Shown one piece after another: positions 1 through 9,965 of a stretch of DNA of 64,000 bases; position 1 is the first letter of the stretch, and every line of letters starts with the position of its first letter. A program made the translations under genes and the position numbers. Location of the stretch: assembly GCA_024743055.1 (NCBI GenBank), contig JANSXH010000016.1, positions 1-64,000 of the forward strand. Direction: 5' to 3'. The notes below the pieces were generated by a model. That model had not been told where the DNA came from, did not search any database, and saw only the letters and a program-made list of their open reading frames with translations. This DNA comes from Pseudomonadota bacterium (GTDB lineage Bacteria > Pseudomonadota > Alphaproteobacteria > Sneathiellales > Sneathiellaceae).

Positions 1-2717
1 AAATGGATCTGTTTGGCCGCCAGCGAGAGCAGTCAAAGGATCAGGAAAAATTTATTCTTCATGACGGACCGCCCTATGCGAATGGTCATTTGCATATCGG
101 TCATGCCATGAACAAAATCTTGAAAGATGTGATCAGCCGGTCCCAGCAGATGATGGGTAAAAATGCTCATTATGTTCCAGGCTGGGATTGCCACGGTCTT
201 CCCATCGAGTGGAAGATCGAGGAGAAATATCGCAAAGAAGGCAAGGACAAGGACGAAGTGCCTATCAACGAATTCCGAAAGGAATGTCGTGATTTTGCTG
301 CCCATTGGATTGAAGTCCAAAAGGACGAGTTTAAGCGACTGGGCGTGATCGGGGATTGGGAGCGGCCTTATACGACCATGAACTTTGATGCAGAGGCTCA
401 AATCGTCCGGGAGCTGATCAAATTTCTCATGAACGGAGGGCTCTATCGAGGATCGAAACCGGTTATGTGGTCACCCGTTGAAAAAACGGCTCTGGCAGAA
501 GCCGAGCTGGAATATCACGATCATACCTCGACTACCATCCATGTTCGATTTCCTGTCAAATCTGGTCCGGATGTGTTTCAGGGTGGTTCCATTGTGATTT
601 GGACGACCACTCCCTGGACCATGCCGGGGAACCGGGCGATTTCCTATGGCAACGACATGGACTATGTCGGCATAGAAGTCTCAGAAACCGAAGAAGGCTC
701 CCTCGCTAGGACAGGTGAGAAATTATTCGTTGCGGCGGAGTTGCTTGAGGAAGTCTGTCGGGAAGCCGGGATCACGTCTTCAAAGACAGTTTGGGAAGGC
801 AAAGGAACGGCCCTCAAAGGTGTCATCTGTCGGCATCCCTTTGATGGCATGGGATATGACTTCGATGTTCCCTTGATTGACGGTGACCATGTGACCGTTG
901 ATGCAGGTACTGGATTTGTCCATACGGCTCCTGGCCACGGACAGGAAGATTATGAAGTCGGCATGATCCATGGCATTGAGGTTCCGCATACTGTGGGTGA
1001 AGATGGGACATTCTATGACCACGTTCCAATTTTTGCCGGCCAGCATGTCTATAAATGTAATGAGGCTGTTGCGGATGAGCTTGAAAAAGTAGGGGCTCTG
1101 TTGAAGCGCGGCAAGCTGGTGCATTCCTATCCGCATTCCTGGCGGTCAAAGGCGCCGCTCATTTTCCGTAATACCAGTCAGTGGTTCATCTCCATGGAGA
1201 CCAATGATTTGCGGGATAAGGCGCTTAAAGCAATTGATGAGACCAAATGGTACCCGTCTTCAGGGCGGAACCGGATCCACGCTATGATTTCCGGTCGGCC
1301 TGACTGGGTACTGTCTCGTCAGCGTGCCTGGGGTGTTCCAATTACCGTGTTTACTCACAAGGAAAGTGGGGGGCTGCTACGGGACGAAAAAGTCAATGAG
1401 CGGATTTTGCAGATCATGGAAGAGGAAGGTTCGGACGCCTGGTTCGATTCCCCGGCCGCGCGGTTTCTTGGCAATGACTACGATCCTGCTGAGTATGAAA
1501 TGGCTGGCGACATTCTGGACGTCTGGTTTGATTCCGGCTGTACCCATGCTTTTACTTTAGAAGCCCGTCCGGAGATGCAATGGCCGGCATCGCTCTATCT
1601 TGAGGGAACTGACCAGCATCGCGGCTGGTTCCATTCCTCTTTGTTGGAATCCTGTGGGACGCGTGGGAGGGCACCATATGATGCTGTGCTGACTCATGGC
1701 TTTGTCATGGATGGGCAAGGGCGTAAAATGTCCAAATCTCTTGGCAATATTGTTGCGCCTCAGAAGATCATTGATCAAAGTGGCGCAGATATCCTGCGCC
1801 TTTGGGTCGTGGCCTCGGATTATTCTGAGGACATGCGGATCGGCAATGAAATCGTGAAAGGTCAGGTCGACAGCTATCGGCGCCTTCGCAACACGTTGCG
1901 CTTCATCCTCGGCAATCTTCATGAATGGGATGAAGCCGAACGAGTAGAAGTTGAGGACATGCCTGAATTGGAGCAATGGGTTCTGCATCGTCTGTCAGAG
2001 CTTGACCAGATGATCCGGGAACATTGCAACAGCTACGAATTCAGCCGTTTATTCTCTGCCATTCACAATTTTTGTACCTTGGAGCTCTCGGCTTTCTATT
2101 TTGATATCCGTAAAGACGTTTTGTACTGCGATGGTCGCGATGACCTGCGCAGGCGGTCTGCACGCACGGTTCTTGACCATCTGTTCCATTGCCTGACCGC
2201 TTGGCTGGCGCCAATGCTGGTCTTTACAGCAGAGGAAACATGGCTGACCCGCTTCCCGGGCGAAGACAGCAGTGTTCATTTGAGGCTGTTCCCGGAGGTG
2301 CCCGCAAATTGGCGCAATGATAGTTTGCAGGATCGCTGGTCAAAGATCCGCAATTTCCGTCGGGTTGTTACAGGTGCGTTGGAAATCGAGCGGCGGGAAA
2401 AACGTATTGGATCCAGCTTGCAATCAGCGCCTACGGTCTATGTTTCAAGTGACTATGTCCCGGTTCTAAATGGGCTGGATCTGGCGGATATCTGTATCAC
2501 TTCAGGCGTTTCTCTGGTGGAAGGGGAGGCCCCGTCGGGTGCTTTTATCCTGGAAGAAGTTCCTGGTGTCGCTGTGGTTCCGGTAATGGCAGAAGGTGAC
2601 AAATGCCAGCGGTGCTGGAAAATTCTCGATGAAGTCGGGTCAAATGACACTCATGCCGACCTATGCAGTCGCTGTGCGGATGTCGTAGACAGCTTGCCTG
2701 TGGAACTTGAAGCCTGA
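1..2717 (+). CDS. ileS: isoleucyl-tRNA synthetase, 5' end cut by window edge
   Basis: Class I aminoacyl-tRNA synthetase that charges tRNA-Ile in the cytoplasm. The HIGH signature is seen as H31-I-G-H34 and the KMSKS loop as K575-M-S-K-S579, counting from the ATG at position 3. A C-terminal zinc knuckle is formed by C868/C871 and C888/C891. The visible 904 residues are a little shorter than the usual 930-960. The sequence just before the HIGH region normally lies about 35 residues into the protein, so the ATG at 3 is probably internal and the true start lies upstream of the window. The stop overlaps the lspA start (TGATG), indicating one operon with translational coupling. Confidence 0.97.
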   Translation, partial: MDLFGRQREQSKDQEKFILHDGPPYANGHLHIGHAMNKILKDVISRSQQMMGKNAHYVPGWDCHGLPIEWKIEEKYRKEGKDKDEVPINEFRKECRDFAAHWIEVQKDEFKRLGVIGDWERPYTTMNFDAEAQIVRELIKFLMNGGLYRGSKPVMWSPVEKTALAEAELEYHDHTSTTIHVRFPVKSGPDVFQGGSIVIWTTTPWTMPGNRAISYGNDMDYVGIEVSETEEGSLARTGEKLFVAAELLEEVCREAGITSSKTVWEGKGTALKGVICRHPFDGMGYDFDVPLIDGDHVTVDAGTGFVHTAPGHGQEDYEVGMIHGIEVPHTVGEDGTFYDHVPIFAGQHVYKCNEAVADELEKVGALLKRGKLVHSYPHSWRSKAPLIFRNTSQWFISMETNDLRDKALKAIDETKWYPSSGRNRIHAMISGRPDWVLSRQRAWGVPITVFTHKESGGLLRDEKVNERILQIMEEEGSDAWFDSPAARFLGNDYDPAEYEMAGDILDVWFDSGCTHAFTLEARPEMQWPASLYLEGTDQHRGWFHSSLLESCGTRGRAPYDAVLTHGFVMDGQGRKMSKSLGNIVAPQKIIDQSGADILRLWVVASDYSEDMRIGNEIVKGQVDSYRRLRNTLRFILGNLHEWDEAERVEVEDMPELEQWVLHRLSELDQMIREHCNSYEFSRLFSAIHNFCTLELSAFYFDIRKDVLYCDGRDDLRRRSARTVLDHLFHCLTAWLAPMLVFTAEETWLTRFPGEDSSVHLRLFPEVPANWRNDSLQDRWSKIRNFRRVVTGALEIERREKRIGSSLQSAPTVYVSSDYVPVLNGLDLADICITSGVSLVEGEAPSGAFILEEVPGVAVVPVMAEGDKCQRCWKILDEVGSNDTHADLCSRCADVVDSLPVELEA

Positions 2718-3199
2718 TGAGCTACTTCCGGACAGGACTGATTATCGCGATTGTCGTACTGATTGCCGATCAGGTCAGTAAGTATTTTCTGATCGAACTG
2801 ATGGCCCGCAATCCTGATGGTATTGTTGTCACGTCGTTTTTTAATCTAGTGATGGTTTGGAACCGGGGCGTAAGTTTTGGCATGCTTGCCGGGGGAGAAA
2901 CAACACGATGGATTTTGGTCGGTGTTTCCATCCTGATCTCACTTGTCGTATTTTTCTGGCTCCGAAAATCAACCAATATGATTCTGACAATCGGCCTGGG
3001 GCTCGTACTTGGAGGTGCAATAGGGAATATCACAGATCGAATTTTTAGGGGGGCCGTTGCCGACTTCTTTGACTTTGATTTGATCTTCATGCGCTGGCCG
3101 GCATTTAATATTGCCGATATGGCTATTGTGTGTGGCGTGGCTTGCATGCTTCTGGAAAGCTTGTTTCAGGGCAAAAAATCGGATAAAATTGCATCCTGA
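2717..3199 (+). CDS. lspA: lipoprotein signal peptidase (signal peptidase II)
   Basis: Inner-membrane aspartyl protease that removes signal peptides from diacylglyceryl-modified prolipoproteins. The protein is 160 aa, typical of the family, with four predicted hydrophobic segments. Family motifs are present in order: DQVSKYF near residue 18, NRGVSFG near 49, GNITDR at 104-108, VADFFDF with D116, and FNIAD with D134. D116 and D134 are the expected catalytic pair. The start codon overlaps the ileS stop by one base, the classical ileS-lspA pairing. The next gene encodes a lipoprotein, a likely substrate. Confidence 0.97.
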   Translation: MSYFRTGLIIAIVVLIADQVSKYFLIELMARNPDGIVVTSFFNLVMVWNRGVSFGMLAGGETTRWILVGVSILISLVVFFWLRKSTNMILTIGLGLVLGGAIGNITDRIFRGAVADFFDFDLIFMRWPAFNIADMAIVCGVACMLLESLFQGKKSDKIAS

Positions 3200-3215
3200 C
3201 GGAGGGTGAGTAAAA

Positions 3216-3803
3216 ATGCGTCATATAGGTCGGATTGCCGGTATCCTGTTTCTCGGCTCATTCGTGCTTGCTGGATGTGATGGCACGAAGCAGGCACTGG
3301 GTCTGGGTGGGAAAAAGCCACCAGATGAATTTACGGTTTTGACAAAGGCCCCTTTGATCATTCCACCGGATTTCTCATTACGACCACCCTCTCCGGGGCA
3401 AGCTGGTCTTGAAAACACACTGGCGGATAATCAGGCAAAAGCAGCGCTATTGGGACGTCAAGCGGTCACTCGCGAACCTGTAACGGTTTCCGAAGCCCAG
3501 GCTTTGGGTATGTCTGCGGGAGAATTGGCATTGCTACGTGAGGCAGGAGCCGAAAATGTGAACCCGGATATTCGTAAAGTAGTAGATACGGAAACGACAA
3601 TTCTGGCAGAAAATGATGAAACCTTTGTGGAAAAAATCATGTTTTGGCAGGAACAGCCTCCCTTTGGAACAGTTGTGGATCCGGCAAAAGAGAAAAAGCG
3701 TTTGCAGGAAAATGCCGCGCTCGGTGAATCCCCGGCTGAGGGAGGAGAGACGCCAACAATTGAACGGAAAAAGCGTGCATTGCTGGAAGGCCTTTTTAAC
3801 TAG
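3216..3803 (+). CDS. DUF3035 lipoprotein, BamF-like
   Basis: Predicted outer-membrane-associated lipoprotein of 195 aa. A short signal peptide ends in the lipobox LAGC with the lipidated cysteine at residue 21. The mature part is proline-rich near the N-terminus (PPDEF, IIPPDF, RPPSPG) and then becomes charged, as in the alphaproteobacterial DUF3035 family. Members of that family have been reported as the BamF accessory subunit of the outer-membrane protein assembly complex in Caulobacter; assigning that role here is inference from family and position. A good ribosome-binding site (GGAGGGTGA) precedes the ATG, 16 nt after lspA. Confidence 0.8.
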   Translation: MRHIGRIAGILFLGSFVLAGCDGTKQALGLGGKKPPDEFTVLTKAPLIIPPDFSLRPPSPGQAGLENTLADNQAKAALLGRQAVTREPVTVSEAQALGMSAGELALLREAGAENVNPDIRKVVDTETTILAENDETFVEKIMFWQEQPPFGTVVDPAKEKKRLQENAALGESPAEGGETPTIERKKRALLEGLFN

Positions 3804-3959
3804 AATCCCTTCATTTGCATGATTTGATCTGACAGCAAGCCATCCTAAAAATCGGCAAGCTGAATTTTCGTTCACAATCTTATGTGCAGTTTTGCCTTGC
3901 AATTTCCACATTCGCGCCCTTTATCTTAGGGTGTAATATTTTGTGAACGGAGATTAGCG

Positions 3960-5324
3960 ATGGCCAGGTGGCGACCGTTTGTAGTCCTTTTAGTATTTTT
4001 AACGGCCACGATCGGCCCCTTGAGTTCTCAAGCCTCTTCAGAGGTTCCTCCAAAATTATTTGATCCAAAGGTGACGACCCTGGACAATGGTCTTGAGGTG
4101 GTTGTGATTGAAGACCATCGGGCGCCGGTTGTCACCCATATGGTTTGGTACAAAGTAGGTGCAGCTGATGAACCGCCCTTGAAATCAGGCATCGCTCATT
4201 TTCTTGAACATCTGATGTTTAAAGGGACCAATACAATGGAGCCGGGAGAGTTTTCTTCCATCATTGCCAAAAATGGCGGCCAGGAAAATGCTTTTACCTC
4301 TCAGGACTACACCGCCTATTTCCAGAACATGAGCGCTGACAAATTACCGCTATTCATGAAGCTGGAAGCGGATCGTATGCAAAATTTGGTCTTGACCGAG
4401 GAAATCGTGGCGCCTGAACTGAAGGTCGTGCTTGAGGAGCGTTCCCAGCGCACTGATAACAACCCCGCTGGCCTATTCGGTGAGCAATTCCAAGCTGCCC
4501 AGTTTCTGGCCCACCCCTATGGCATTCCGATTATCGGATGGCGGCATGAGATCGAAACACTGACGGCTCAGGATGCCATCGACTGGTATGACAAATACTA
4601 TGCTCCAAACAACGCTATTTTGATTGTGGCCGGCGATGTCAATGCAGAGGAGGTATTTGAGCTTGCTCGTGAGTATTACGGTCCGATCCCGCCCTCGGAT
4701 ATTCCGGAACGTATTCGGATGCAGGAGCCGCCGCAGCTGGCCAAACGGGTCCTTGAAATGAAGGATAAGAGGGTTCGTCAGGCATCCTGGCGCCAAAGCT
4801 ACCTTGCGCCGTCCTCCCGGGATGCGGATCAAACTCAGGTCCGGGCCCTGGAAGTCTTAAGTGAAATTCTTGGTGGTGGTACAACGAGCCGAATTTACAG
4901 AGATCTGGTTATCGATCAGAAGATTGCAGCTGGAGCAGGGGCCTTCTATCGCTCCGGCGCGTTTGATAAATCGACATTTGTTCTCTATGGCAGCCCCTCT
5001 AAAGGGCATACAGTTGATGAAGTTCAGGCAGCTATCCACGCCATAATTTCTGACGTAGTTGCCAATGGCGTCACCGAGACGGAATTGACTCGTGCAAAGA
5101 AACAGTTGATGGCCGATGCCATTTATGCCCGCGACAGTATTCGAGGGGCCGCCAATATCTTCGGGTCAGCTCTGGCGAGCGGAGAGACTGTTGAGCAGAT
5201 CGTAAACTGGCCGCAGTATATCTCGGAAGTGACAGCGGAGGATATTCAGAAGGCGGCCAACAATCTATTTGATGAACGCCGATCCGTTGTCGGCAGGCTC
5301 TTGCCGGATACGGAGGAAAGCTAA
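3960..5324 (+). CDS. M16 family zinc metallopeptidase, secreted, active subunit
   Basis: Pitrilysin/processing-peptidase family protein of 454 aa with an N-terminal signal peptide (cleavage probably after SSQASS), so a periplasmic location is expected. The inverted zinc motif HxxEH is intact (H80-F-L-E83-H84), and the downstream glutamate ligand lies in VVLEER around residue 159-160. It is followed after 3 nt by a second M16 gene that lacks the zinc motif. Bacterial M16B enzymes often work as such active/inactive heterodimers. The substrate is unknown. A 156-nt gap separates it from the DUF3035 gene, so it may have its own promoter. Confidence 0.92.
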   Translation: MARWRPFVVLLVFLTATIGPLSSQASSEVPPKLFDPKVTTLDNGLEVVVIEDHRAPVVTHMVWYKVGAADEPPLKSGIAHFLEHLMFKGTNTMEPGEFSSIIAKNGGQENAFTSQDYTAYFQNMSADKLPLFMKLEADRMQNLVLTEEIVAPELKVVLEERSQRTDNNPAGLFGEQFQAAQFLAHPYGIPIIGWRHEIETLTAQDAIDWYDKYYAPNNAILIVAGDVNAEEVFELAREYYGPIPPSDIPERIRMQEPPQLAKRVLEMKDKRVRQASWRQSYLAPSSRDADQTQVRALEVLSEILGGGTTSRIYRDLVIDQKIAAGAGAFYRSGAFDKSTFVLYGSPSKGHTVDEVQAAIHAIISDVVANGVTETELTRAKKQLMADAIYARDSIRGAANIFGSALASGETVEQIVNWPQYISEVTAEDIQKAANNLFDERRSVVGRLLPDTEES

Positions 5325-5327
5325 ATT

Positions 5328-6677
5328 ATGTCCAGATATGTGTTTTCTCGATCTCTGTTGGTGGCTTTCGGCCTGCTCCTGATAGTCATTGCCCCTGTCA
5401 GAGCTGCGGATATTACTGAAGTTGTCAGCCCCGGTGGAATTAAGGCTTGGCTGGTGGAAGAAAGATCTATCCCTATCGTTAGTATGAAAGTTGCTTGGCA
5501 GGGTGGCGCAAGTCTTGATCCAAAGGAAAAGGCTGGCTTGGCGCATCTGGCGGCTTCGACAATGGACGAAGGATCGGGAGATCTAGATAGCATTGCCTTT
5601 CAGGAGCGATTATCGGATCTTGCGATCCAGCTTAAATTCAATGCTGGTAAAGATACTTTTTCAGGCACGCTCAAAACATTGAGTGCGAATACGAAAGAGG
5701 CTTTTCGTTTGTTTGGGATGGCCATCACCGACCCCAGATTTGATGAAGAACCGGTGGAGCGGATCAGAGCCCAAATTCTGACTTCGCTGAACCAGAAGCT
5801 TTCAAATCCAAACAGTTTAGCTGGACGAGCCTGGTTCAGGCTGGCATTTGGAGATCATCCTTATAGCCAACCCTCCGAAGGGACAATAGAGACCATGTCT
5901 GCGGTTACAATCCCAGACCTAGCTGATTTCGCAAAAGGCCGGCTTGCCAAAGACAATATGGTCATTGGTGTCGTGGGTGATATTGGGAAGGAGGAACTGG
6001 CATCCCTTCTTGACAAAACTTTTGGCGAATTGCCAGACAAAGCAACAGCCCCTGCTGTGCCGGATACGGAGCCGCTCCAGGAAGCTGCCGTCAAGATAAT
6101 CGACCAGAATATCCCGCAAAGCGCGGTCATATTTGGCGGTCAAGGGATCAAGCGGGACGACCCTGATTACTACGCGGCTTATGTGCTCAACTATGTTCTT
6201 GGAGGCGGCAGTTTTGAATCCCGCCTGACTGATGAAATCAGGGAGAAGCGGGGCTTGGTCTATTCCGTCTATAGTTATTTACTCCCCCTCGATGCGGTTG
6301 GATTGCATATGGGTGGGTTCGGGACCAACAACGCTTCGGTTGGTGAGGCCCTTGATCTTGTGGCGGAAGAAGTGGCCCGGGTAAGAGATACCGGGATTAC
6401 CGATGAGGAACTCTCGGCGGCAAAGACTTATCTCAATGGTTCCTTCCCGTTGAGCTTGTCCTCCAATGCCAGCATTGCCGGTATTATGGTGGCCATGCAG
6501 ATGAATGATTTACCTATCGAATATCTGGATCAGCGGGCGAACCTGATCAATGCGGTTACACAGGAGGACATCGGGCGGGTGGCGCAACGGCTGTTGGATC
6601 CGGAAAAAATGATTGTTGTCGTCGTCGGCAAGCCTGAAAAGCTGGAAGCCAAAGGCGCGGGCGCCGAAAAACTATAG
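5328..6677 (+). CDS. M16 family peptidase-like protein, inactive partner subunit
   Basis: 449 aa M16 homologue with a cleavable signal peptide (cleavage near VRAAD). At the position of the zinc motif it reads HLAAS instead of HxxEH, so both the catalytic glutamate and the second histidine are missing and it should not bind catalytic zinc. The C-terminal half keeps the family pattern with the glycine-rich stretch LGGGSFESRLTDEIREKRGL, which in M16 partners contributes to substrate binding. It starts 3 nt after the active M16 gene, supporting co-translation and a heterodimer. That pairing is known for the family; the substrate here is unknown. Confidence 0.9.
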   Translation: MSRYVFSRSLLVAFGLLLIVIAPVRAADITEVVSPGGIKAWLVEERSIPIVSMKVAWQGGASLDPKEKAGLAHLAASTMDEGSGDLDSIAFQERLSDLAIQLKFNAGKDTFSGTLKTLSANTKEAFRLFGMAITDPRFDEEPVERIRAQILTSLNQKLSNPNSLAGRAWFRLAFGDHPYSQPSEGTIETMSAVTIPDLADFAKGRLAKDNMVIGVVGDIGKEELASLLDKTFGELPDKATAPAVPDTEPLQEAAVKIIDQNIPQSAVIFGGQGIKRDDPDYYAAYVLNYVLGGGSFESRLTDEIREKRGLVYSVYSYLLPLDAVGLHMGGFGTNNASVGEALDLVAEEVARVRDTGITDEELSAAKTYLNGSFPLSLSSNASIAGIMVAMQMNDLPIEYLDQRANLINAVTQEDIGRVAQRLLDPEKMIVVVVGKPEKLEAKGAGAEKL

Positions 6678-6732
6678 GTCCGCGCCCCGTTATTTGCTAA
6701 GTTCAGGGCAGTCAATTCCTGCCAGGTGAATC

Positions 6733-8571
6733 ATGCAACTGCGTCGTCTTCCCGAGAATATCGTGAACCAGATCGCGGCCGGAGAGGTCGTCGAGAGGCC
6801 GGCCTCTGCCGTTAAGGAACTGGTGGAAAACGCTATTGATGCGGGCGCTACAAAAATCGATGTCGTTATGCGCGAAGGCGGTCGCTCCCTGATAACGGTC
6901 ACGGATGACGGCAGGGGAATGAGCCCCGAGGAACTAGAACTCTGTTTTGAACGGCACGCCACCTCCAAGCTACCCGATGACGATCTTGTGCGTATCGACA
7001 GTCTAGGGTTCCGCGGTGAGGCTATTCCCTCCATTGCTTCGGTCAGTCGTATGACGATCACCAGCCGCCAACCAGACACCGAAAGTGCCTGGAGCCTGAC
7101 TGTTGATGGGGGGCGCAAAGGGAAGCTCGAACCTGCGGGTGCCCCTGTCGGTACTCGGGTCGAGGTGCGGGACATTTTCTACGCCACACCGGCCCGGCTT
7201 AAATTCCTTAAAACTGTAAGATCTGAGTTCGGGGCGGCGCTGGATGTCGTTCGCCGCCTTGCCATGGCGTATCCAGGCATCGGCTTTACCCTGGCCGATG
7301 ACAAGCGGGCCGCCCTTCGGGTCAATGCGGCGCAGGGAGACTTGTTCGAGGCCTGGCTTGACCGGCTTGGATCTATCATGGGGAAGGAATTCGCCGATAA
7401 CGCCATAAAGATCGAGGCGGAGCGGGATGGTGTCCATCTGTCTGGATATGCCGGAGTTCCGACCTTCAATCGCGGCAATGCGACCATGCAATTCATGTTC
7501 GTCAATGGCCGTCCGGTAAAGGACAAATTGTTTGCGGGAGCGGTTCGCGGTGCCTACATGGATTTGCTGGCGCGAGACCGACATGCCTTGCTGGCATTGT
7601 TTCTGGAAGTGCCGCCCGATCAGGTGGATGTCAATGTTCATCCGGCAAAGACGGAAGTCCGGTTTCGAGATGCCGGTGGGGTAAGGGGACTGATCGTCGG
7701 CTCTTTACGGCAGGGACTGGCAGCACATGGCCATCGGGCGTCTTCTACCATTGCCGGGCAGGCCTTGGGGGCCTTTCAACCGCAGACAGCACCATTGCCC
7801 CTGCAATCGGCGGGACCTTCGAGGGGTGGCAGTTGGGGTCGATGGGATACTGGGTCCTCTGCGGCTCCGTCTGCGGATCTCGCGGAAAGCTCCTACGACT
7901 ATCAGTCACCGCTCTCCGGTCCGGCCCAACCTCTGGCGCCTGGAGGTCAGGAAACGACTGTGCAACAGGCACAATCGCGGGAGTATCAGCAATTTCCTTT
8001 GGGCGCCGCCAGAAGTCAGCTGCATGAAACCTATATCGTATCGCAGACAACTACTGGACTGATCCTGGTTGATCAGCATGCCGCCCATGAGCGGTTGGTG
8101 ATGGAACGGATGAAAAAGCAGTTGGCGGAGACCGGTGTCACGCGTCAGGTGCTGCTTTTGCCAGAAGTTGTCGAACTGGATGAGGTGGCCGCTAACCGCG
8201 TTGCAGAGCGAGCAGAGGAACTTGCCGAAATGGGGTTGGTGCTGGAGCCGTTTGGGATCGGAGCAATCGTCGTCCGGGAAACACCGGCGATGCTGGGAGA
8301 GTGCAATATCAAAGGCTTGATCCGGGATCTCGCCGACGATCTTGGGGAACTCGATACCGCACTATCCTTGAAGGACCGCATTGATCATGTTTGTGCCACC
8401 ATGGCCTGCCATGGCTCAGTCCGGGCCGGCCGCCGGTTGTCGATCGAGGAAATGAACGCCCTCCTTCGGGAGATGGAAGTGACCCCTCATAGCGGTCAGT
8501 GTAATCACGGCCGCCCCACCTATGTGGAACTGCAGCTCGGCGATATTGAAAAGCTTTTTGGGCGCCGATAG
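6733..8571 (+). CDS. mutL: DNA mismatch repair protein MutL
   Basis: Mismatch-repair ATPase and nicking endonuclease, 612 aa. The N-terminal GHKL ATPase has ELVENAIDAGA (E32, N33), DDGRGM at 58-63 and GFRGEA near 93. A Q/P/G-rich linker spans about residues 335-415. The C-terminal domain carries the endonuclease motif DQHAAHERLVME (D447, H449, E453, E458), together with ACHGS and QCNHGRP. Unlike E. coli MutL, this protein should therefore nick DNA itself, as is usual in bacteria without MutH. The PhyH-like gene follows after 3 nt. Confidence 0.97.
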   Translation: MQLRRLPENIVNQIAAGEVVERPASAVKELVENAIDAGATKIDVVMREGGRSLITVTDDGRGMSPEELELCFERHATSKLPDDDLVRIDSLGFRGEAIPSIASVSRMTITSRQPDTESAWSLTVDGGRKGKLEPAGAPVGTRVEVRDIFYATPARLKFLKTVRSEFGAALDVVRRLAMAYPGIGFTLADDKRAALRVNAAQGDLFEAWLDRLGSIMGKEFADNAIKIEAERDGVHLSGYAGVPTFNRGNATMQFMFVNGRPVKDKLFAGAVRGAYMDLLARDRHALLALFLEVPPDQVDVNVHPAKTEVRFRDAGGVRGLIVGSLRQGLAAHGHRASSTIAGQALGAFQPQTAPLPLQSAGPSRGGSWGRWDTGSSAAPSADLAESSYDYQSPLSGPAQPLAPGGQETTVQQAQSREYQQFPLGAARSQLHETYIVSQTTTGLILVDQHAAHERLVMERMKKQLAETGVTRQVLLLPEVVELDEVAANRVAERAEELAEMGLVLEPFGIGAIVVRETPAMLGECNIKGLIRDLADDLGELDTALSLKDRIDHVCATMACHGSVRAGRRLSIEEMNALLREMEVTPHSGQCNHGRPTYVELQLGDIEKLFGRR

Positions 8572-8574
8572 GAC

Positions 8575-9402
8575 ATGAAACCCTCTCGCGCGAACCAACG
8601 GGACGTTTCCTATTGGAAAGCCCTTATTCCGGATCTCACTATCGGTGCAGAAAGGGCAGTAAAAGAAGTCTCCTTTTCTTCCAAAAAACTGTCTGAAATT
8701 GCGGATGATTTCTGGGAACGGGGATATTTTTCTTTACCGCCTGTGTTGACCCCTTCAAATGTAAAGCAGCTCGAAGAGGCCATGATCCGCTTGAATGCAC
8801 AAGGTATCCCTCCTGTCTATATCTATTTGTATGACCAGCACTGGCAGCTATTTGCCGAATTAAACGGTTTGCTGCGGCATTTTCTGGGAGACAGTTTTGC
8901 TGTCCTTCCCAACCTTTGGGCCTGGCATCTGGACAAGCCCGGCCACTCGGGATGGCCACTGCATCGCGACTGTGATGCAGAGACAGTATTTAACGTTGAG
9001 AAAGATCGGCTTTTGATGAGCTTGTCTCTGTGGATTCCTCTCACAGAGACGGACGAGAATAACGGCTGTATGCGGGTCCTGCCGCGGACTGAGTCCGAGG
9101 CATTACAGCAACAGAGTGAGTACTCACCTGCTTTTTTGTCCGAGAAATCCGTATCCCTGCCGGCGAAGGCGGGTGCTGTACTTGGATGGGCTCAGGATAT
9201 CTATCACTGGGGTGGAAATTATACAGATGCGGCGACAGGCCCGAGGATCAGCTTGTCCCTGGAATTTCAAAATATGTCCTTTGAGCCCCTCGCTGATCCC
9301 TTGATTAATCTGTCTGATTTGCCAGACTTTGACCAAAGGCTTTCATCAATCGAAAGCCAGTTTTCAAAATACCGCCATATGGAAACGGAACAATCGGCTT
9401 AG
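8575..9402 (+). CDS. phytanoyl-CoA dioxygenase (PhyH) family protein
   Basis: Fe(II)/2-oxoglutarate-dependent oxygenase fold of 275 aa. The expected facial triad is visible: HxD in GWPLHRDCD around residue 123-125, a distal histidine in DIYHWGGNY, and the 2-oxoglutarate-binding arginine in TGPRISLSLEF. The acceptor substrate cannot be deduced; PhyH-family members act on small molecules of many kinds. The start is 3 nt after the mutL stop, so it is probably co-transcribed with mutL. Its last four bases overlap the convergent rsmD end. The N-terminal 50 residues before the domain have no recognisable motif. Confidence 0.75.
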   Translation: MKPSRANQRDVSYWKALIPDLTIGAERAVKEVSFSSKKLSEIADDFWERGYFSLPPVLTPSNVKQLEEAMIRLNAQGIPPVYIYLYDQHWQLFAELNGLLRHFLGDSFAVLPNLWAWHLDKPGHSGWPLHRDCDAETVFNVEKDRLLMSLSLWIPLTETDENNGCMRVLPRTESEALQQQSEYSPAFLSEKSVSLPAKAGAVLGWAQDIYHWGGNYTDAATGPRISLSLEFQNMSFEPLADPLINLSDLPDFDQRLSSIESQFSKYRHMETEQSA

Positions 9403-9965
9403 ATGCGCTTCAGGAAGATGAGGCGGGCAGCGCCGTATTTTCGCTCTTTGATCACCTCAAAGCCTTCCGGGCAATCGAAGGCTTCTTTTGCGGCAAGCTC
9501 AATGACGAGGGTGGCGGTTTCTGTGAGCCAGGAACCATTCCGAAGCGCAGTCAGACTCAATGGTGCAAGACCGAGATTATAGGGCGGATCCATTAGAACA
9601 AGATCATAGGGTGTTGTTGTCTGACCTGGTGCAGTGCCATCACGGCTAAGAATATCGACTTTCCGCATAGCCCCGAAAGCCTGACTATTTTGACGCAGCA
9701 GGGACAGGCTGTCCGGATGATTGTCGAGAAAGGTAATATGGGAAGCGCCGCGGGAAAGTGCCTCAAATCCGAGTGCGCCAGTACCGGCAAATACATCCAG
9801 CACTCGAGCGCCCATTGGTAAGGCGCCCTCAGGGAGGCGGAAATGGGAATCATGACCGAGGATGTTAAACAAAGCTTCCCGTGTCCGGTCGGAAGTAGGG
9901 CGAATGCGCTTGTCCGTGGAGAGCGCCAGCTTTTTCCCCCGAAAACTGCCACCGACGATGCGCAT
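9399..9965 (-). CDS. rsmD: 16S rRNA (guanine(966)-N2)-methyltransferase
   Basis: SAM-dependent methyltransferase that modifies G966 of 16S rRNA in the small ribosomal subunit. The 188 aa protein has the family N-terminus MRIVGGSFRGKKL, the SAM-binding loop VLDVFAGTGALG at 55-66 and the catalytic motif DPPY at 126-129. It is the downstream partner of rluB: the start codon overlaps the rluB stop by one base (TAATG). Its 3' end overlaps the convergent PhyH gene by four bases, leaving no room for a separate terminator. Confidence 0.95.
   Translation of the reverse strand: MRIVGGSFRGKKLALSTDKRIRPTSDRTREALFNILGHDSHFRLPEGALPMGARVLDVFAGTGALGFEALSRGASHITFLDNHPDSLSLLRQNSQAFGAMRKVDILSRDGTAPGQTTTPYDLVLMDPPYNLGLAPLSLTALRNGSWLTETATLVIELAAKEAFDCPEGFEVIKERKYGAARLIFLKRI

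Noticed and set aside
7003..7641. 212-codon frame antisense to mutL
   Set aside because: Shadow of mutL; no independent evidence.
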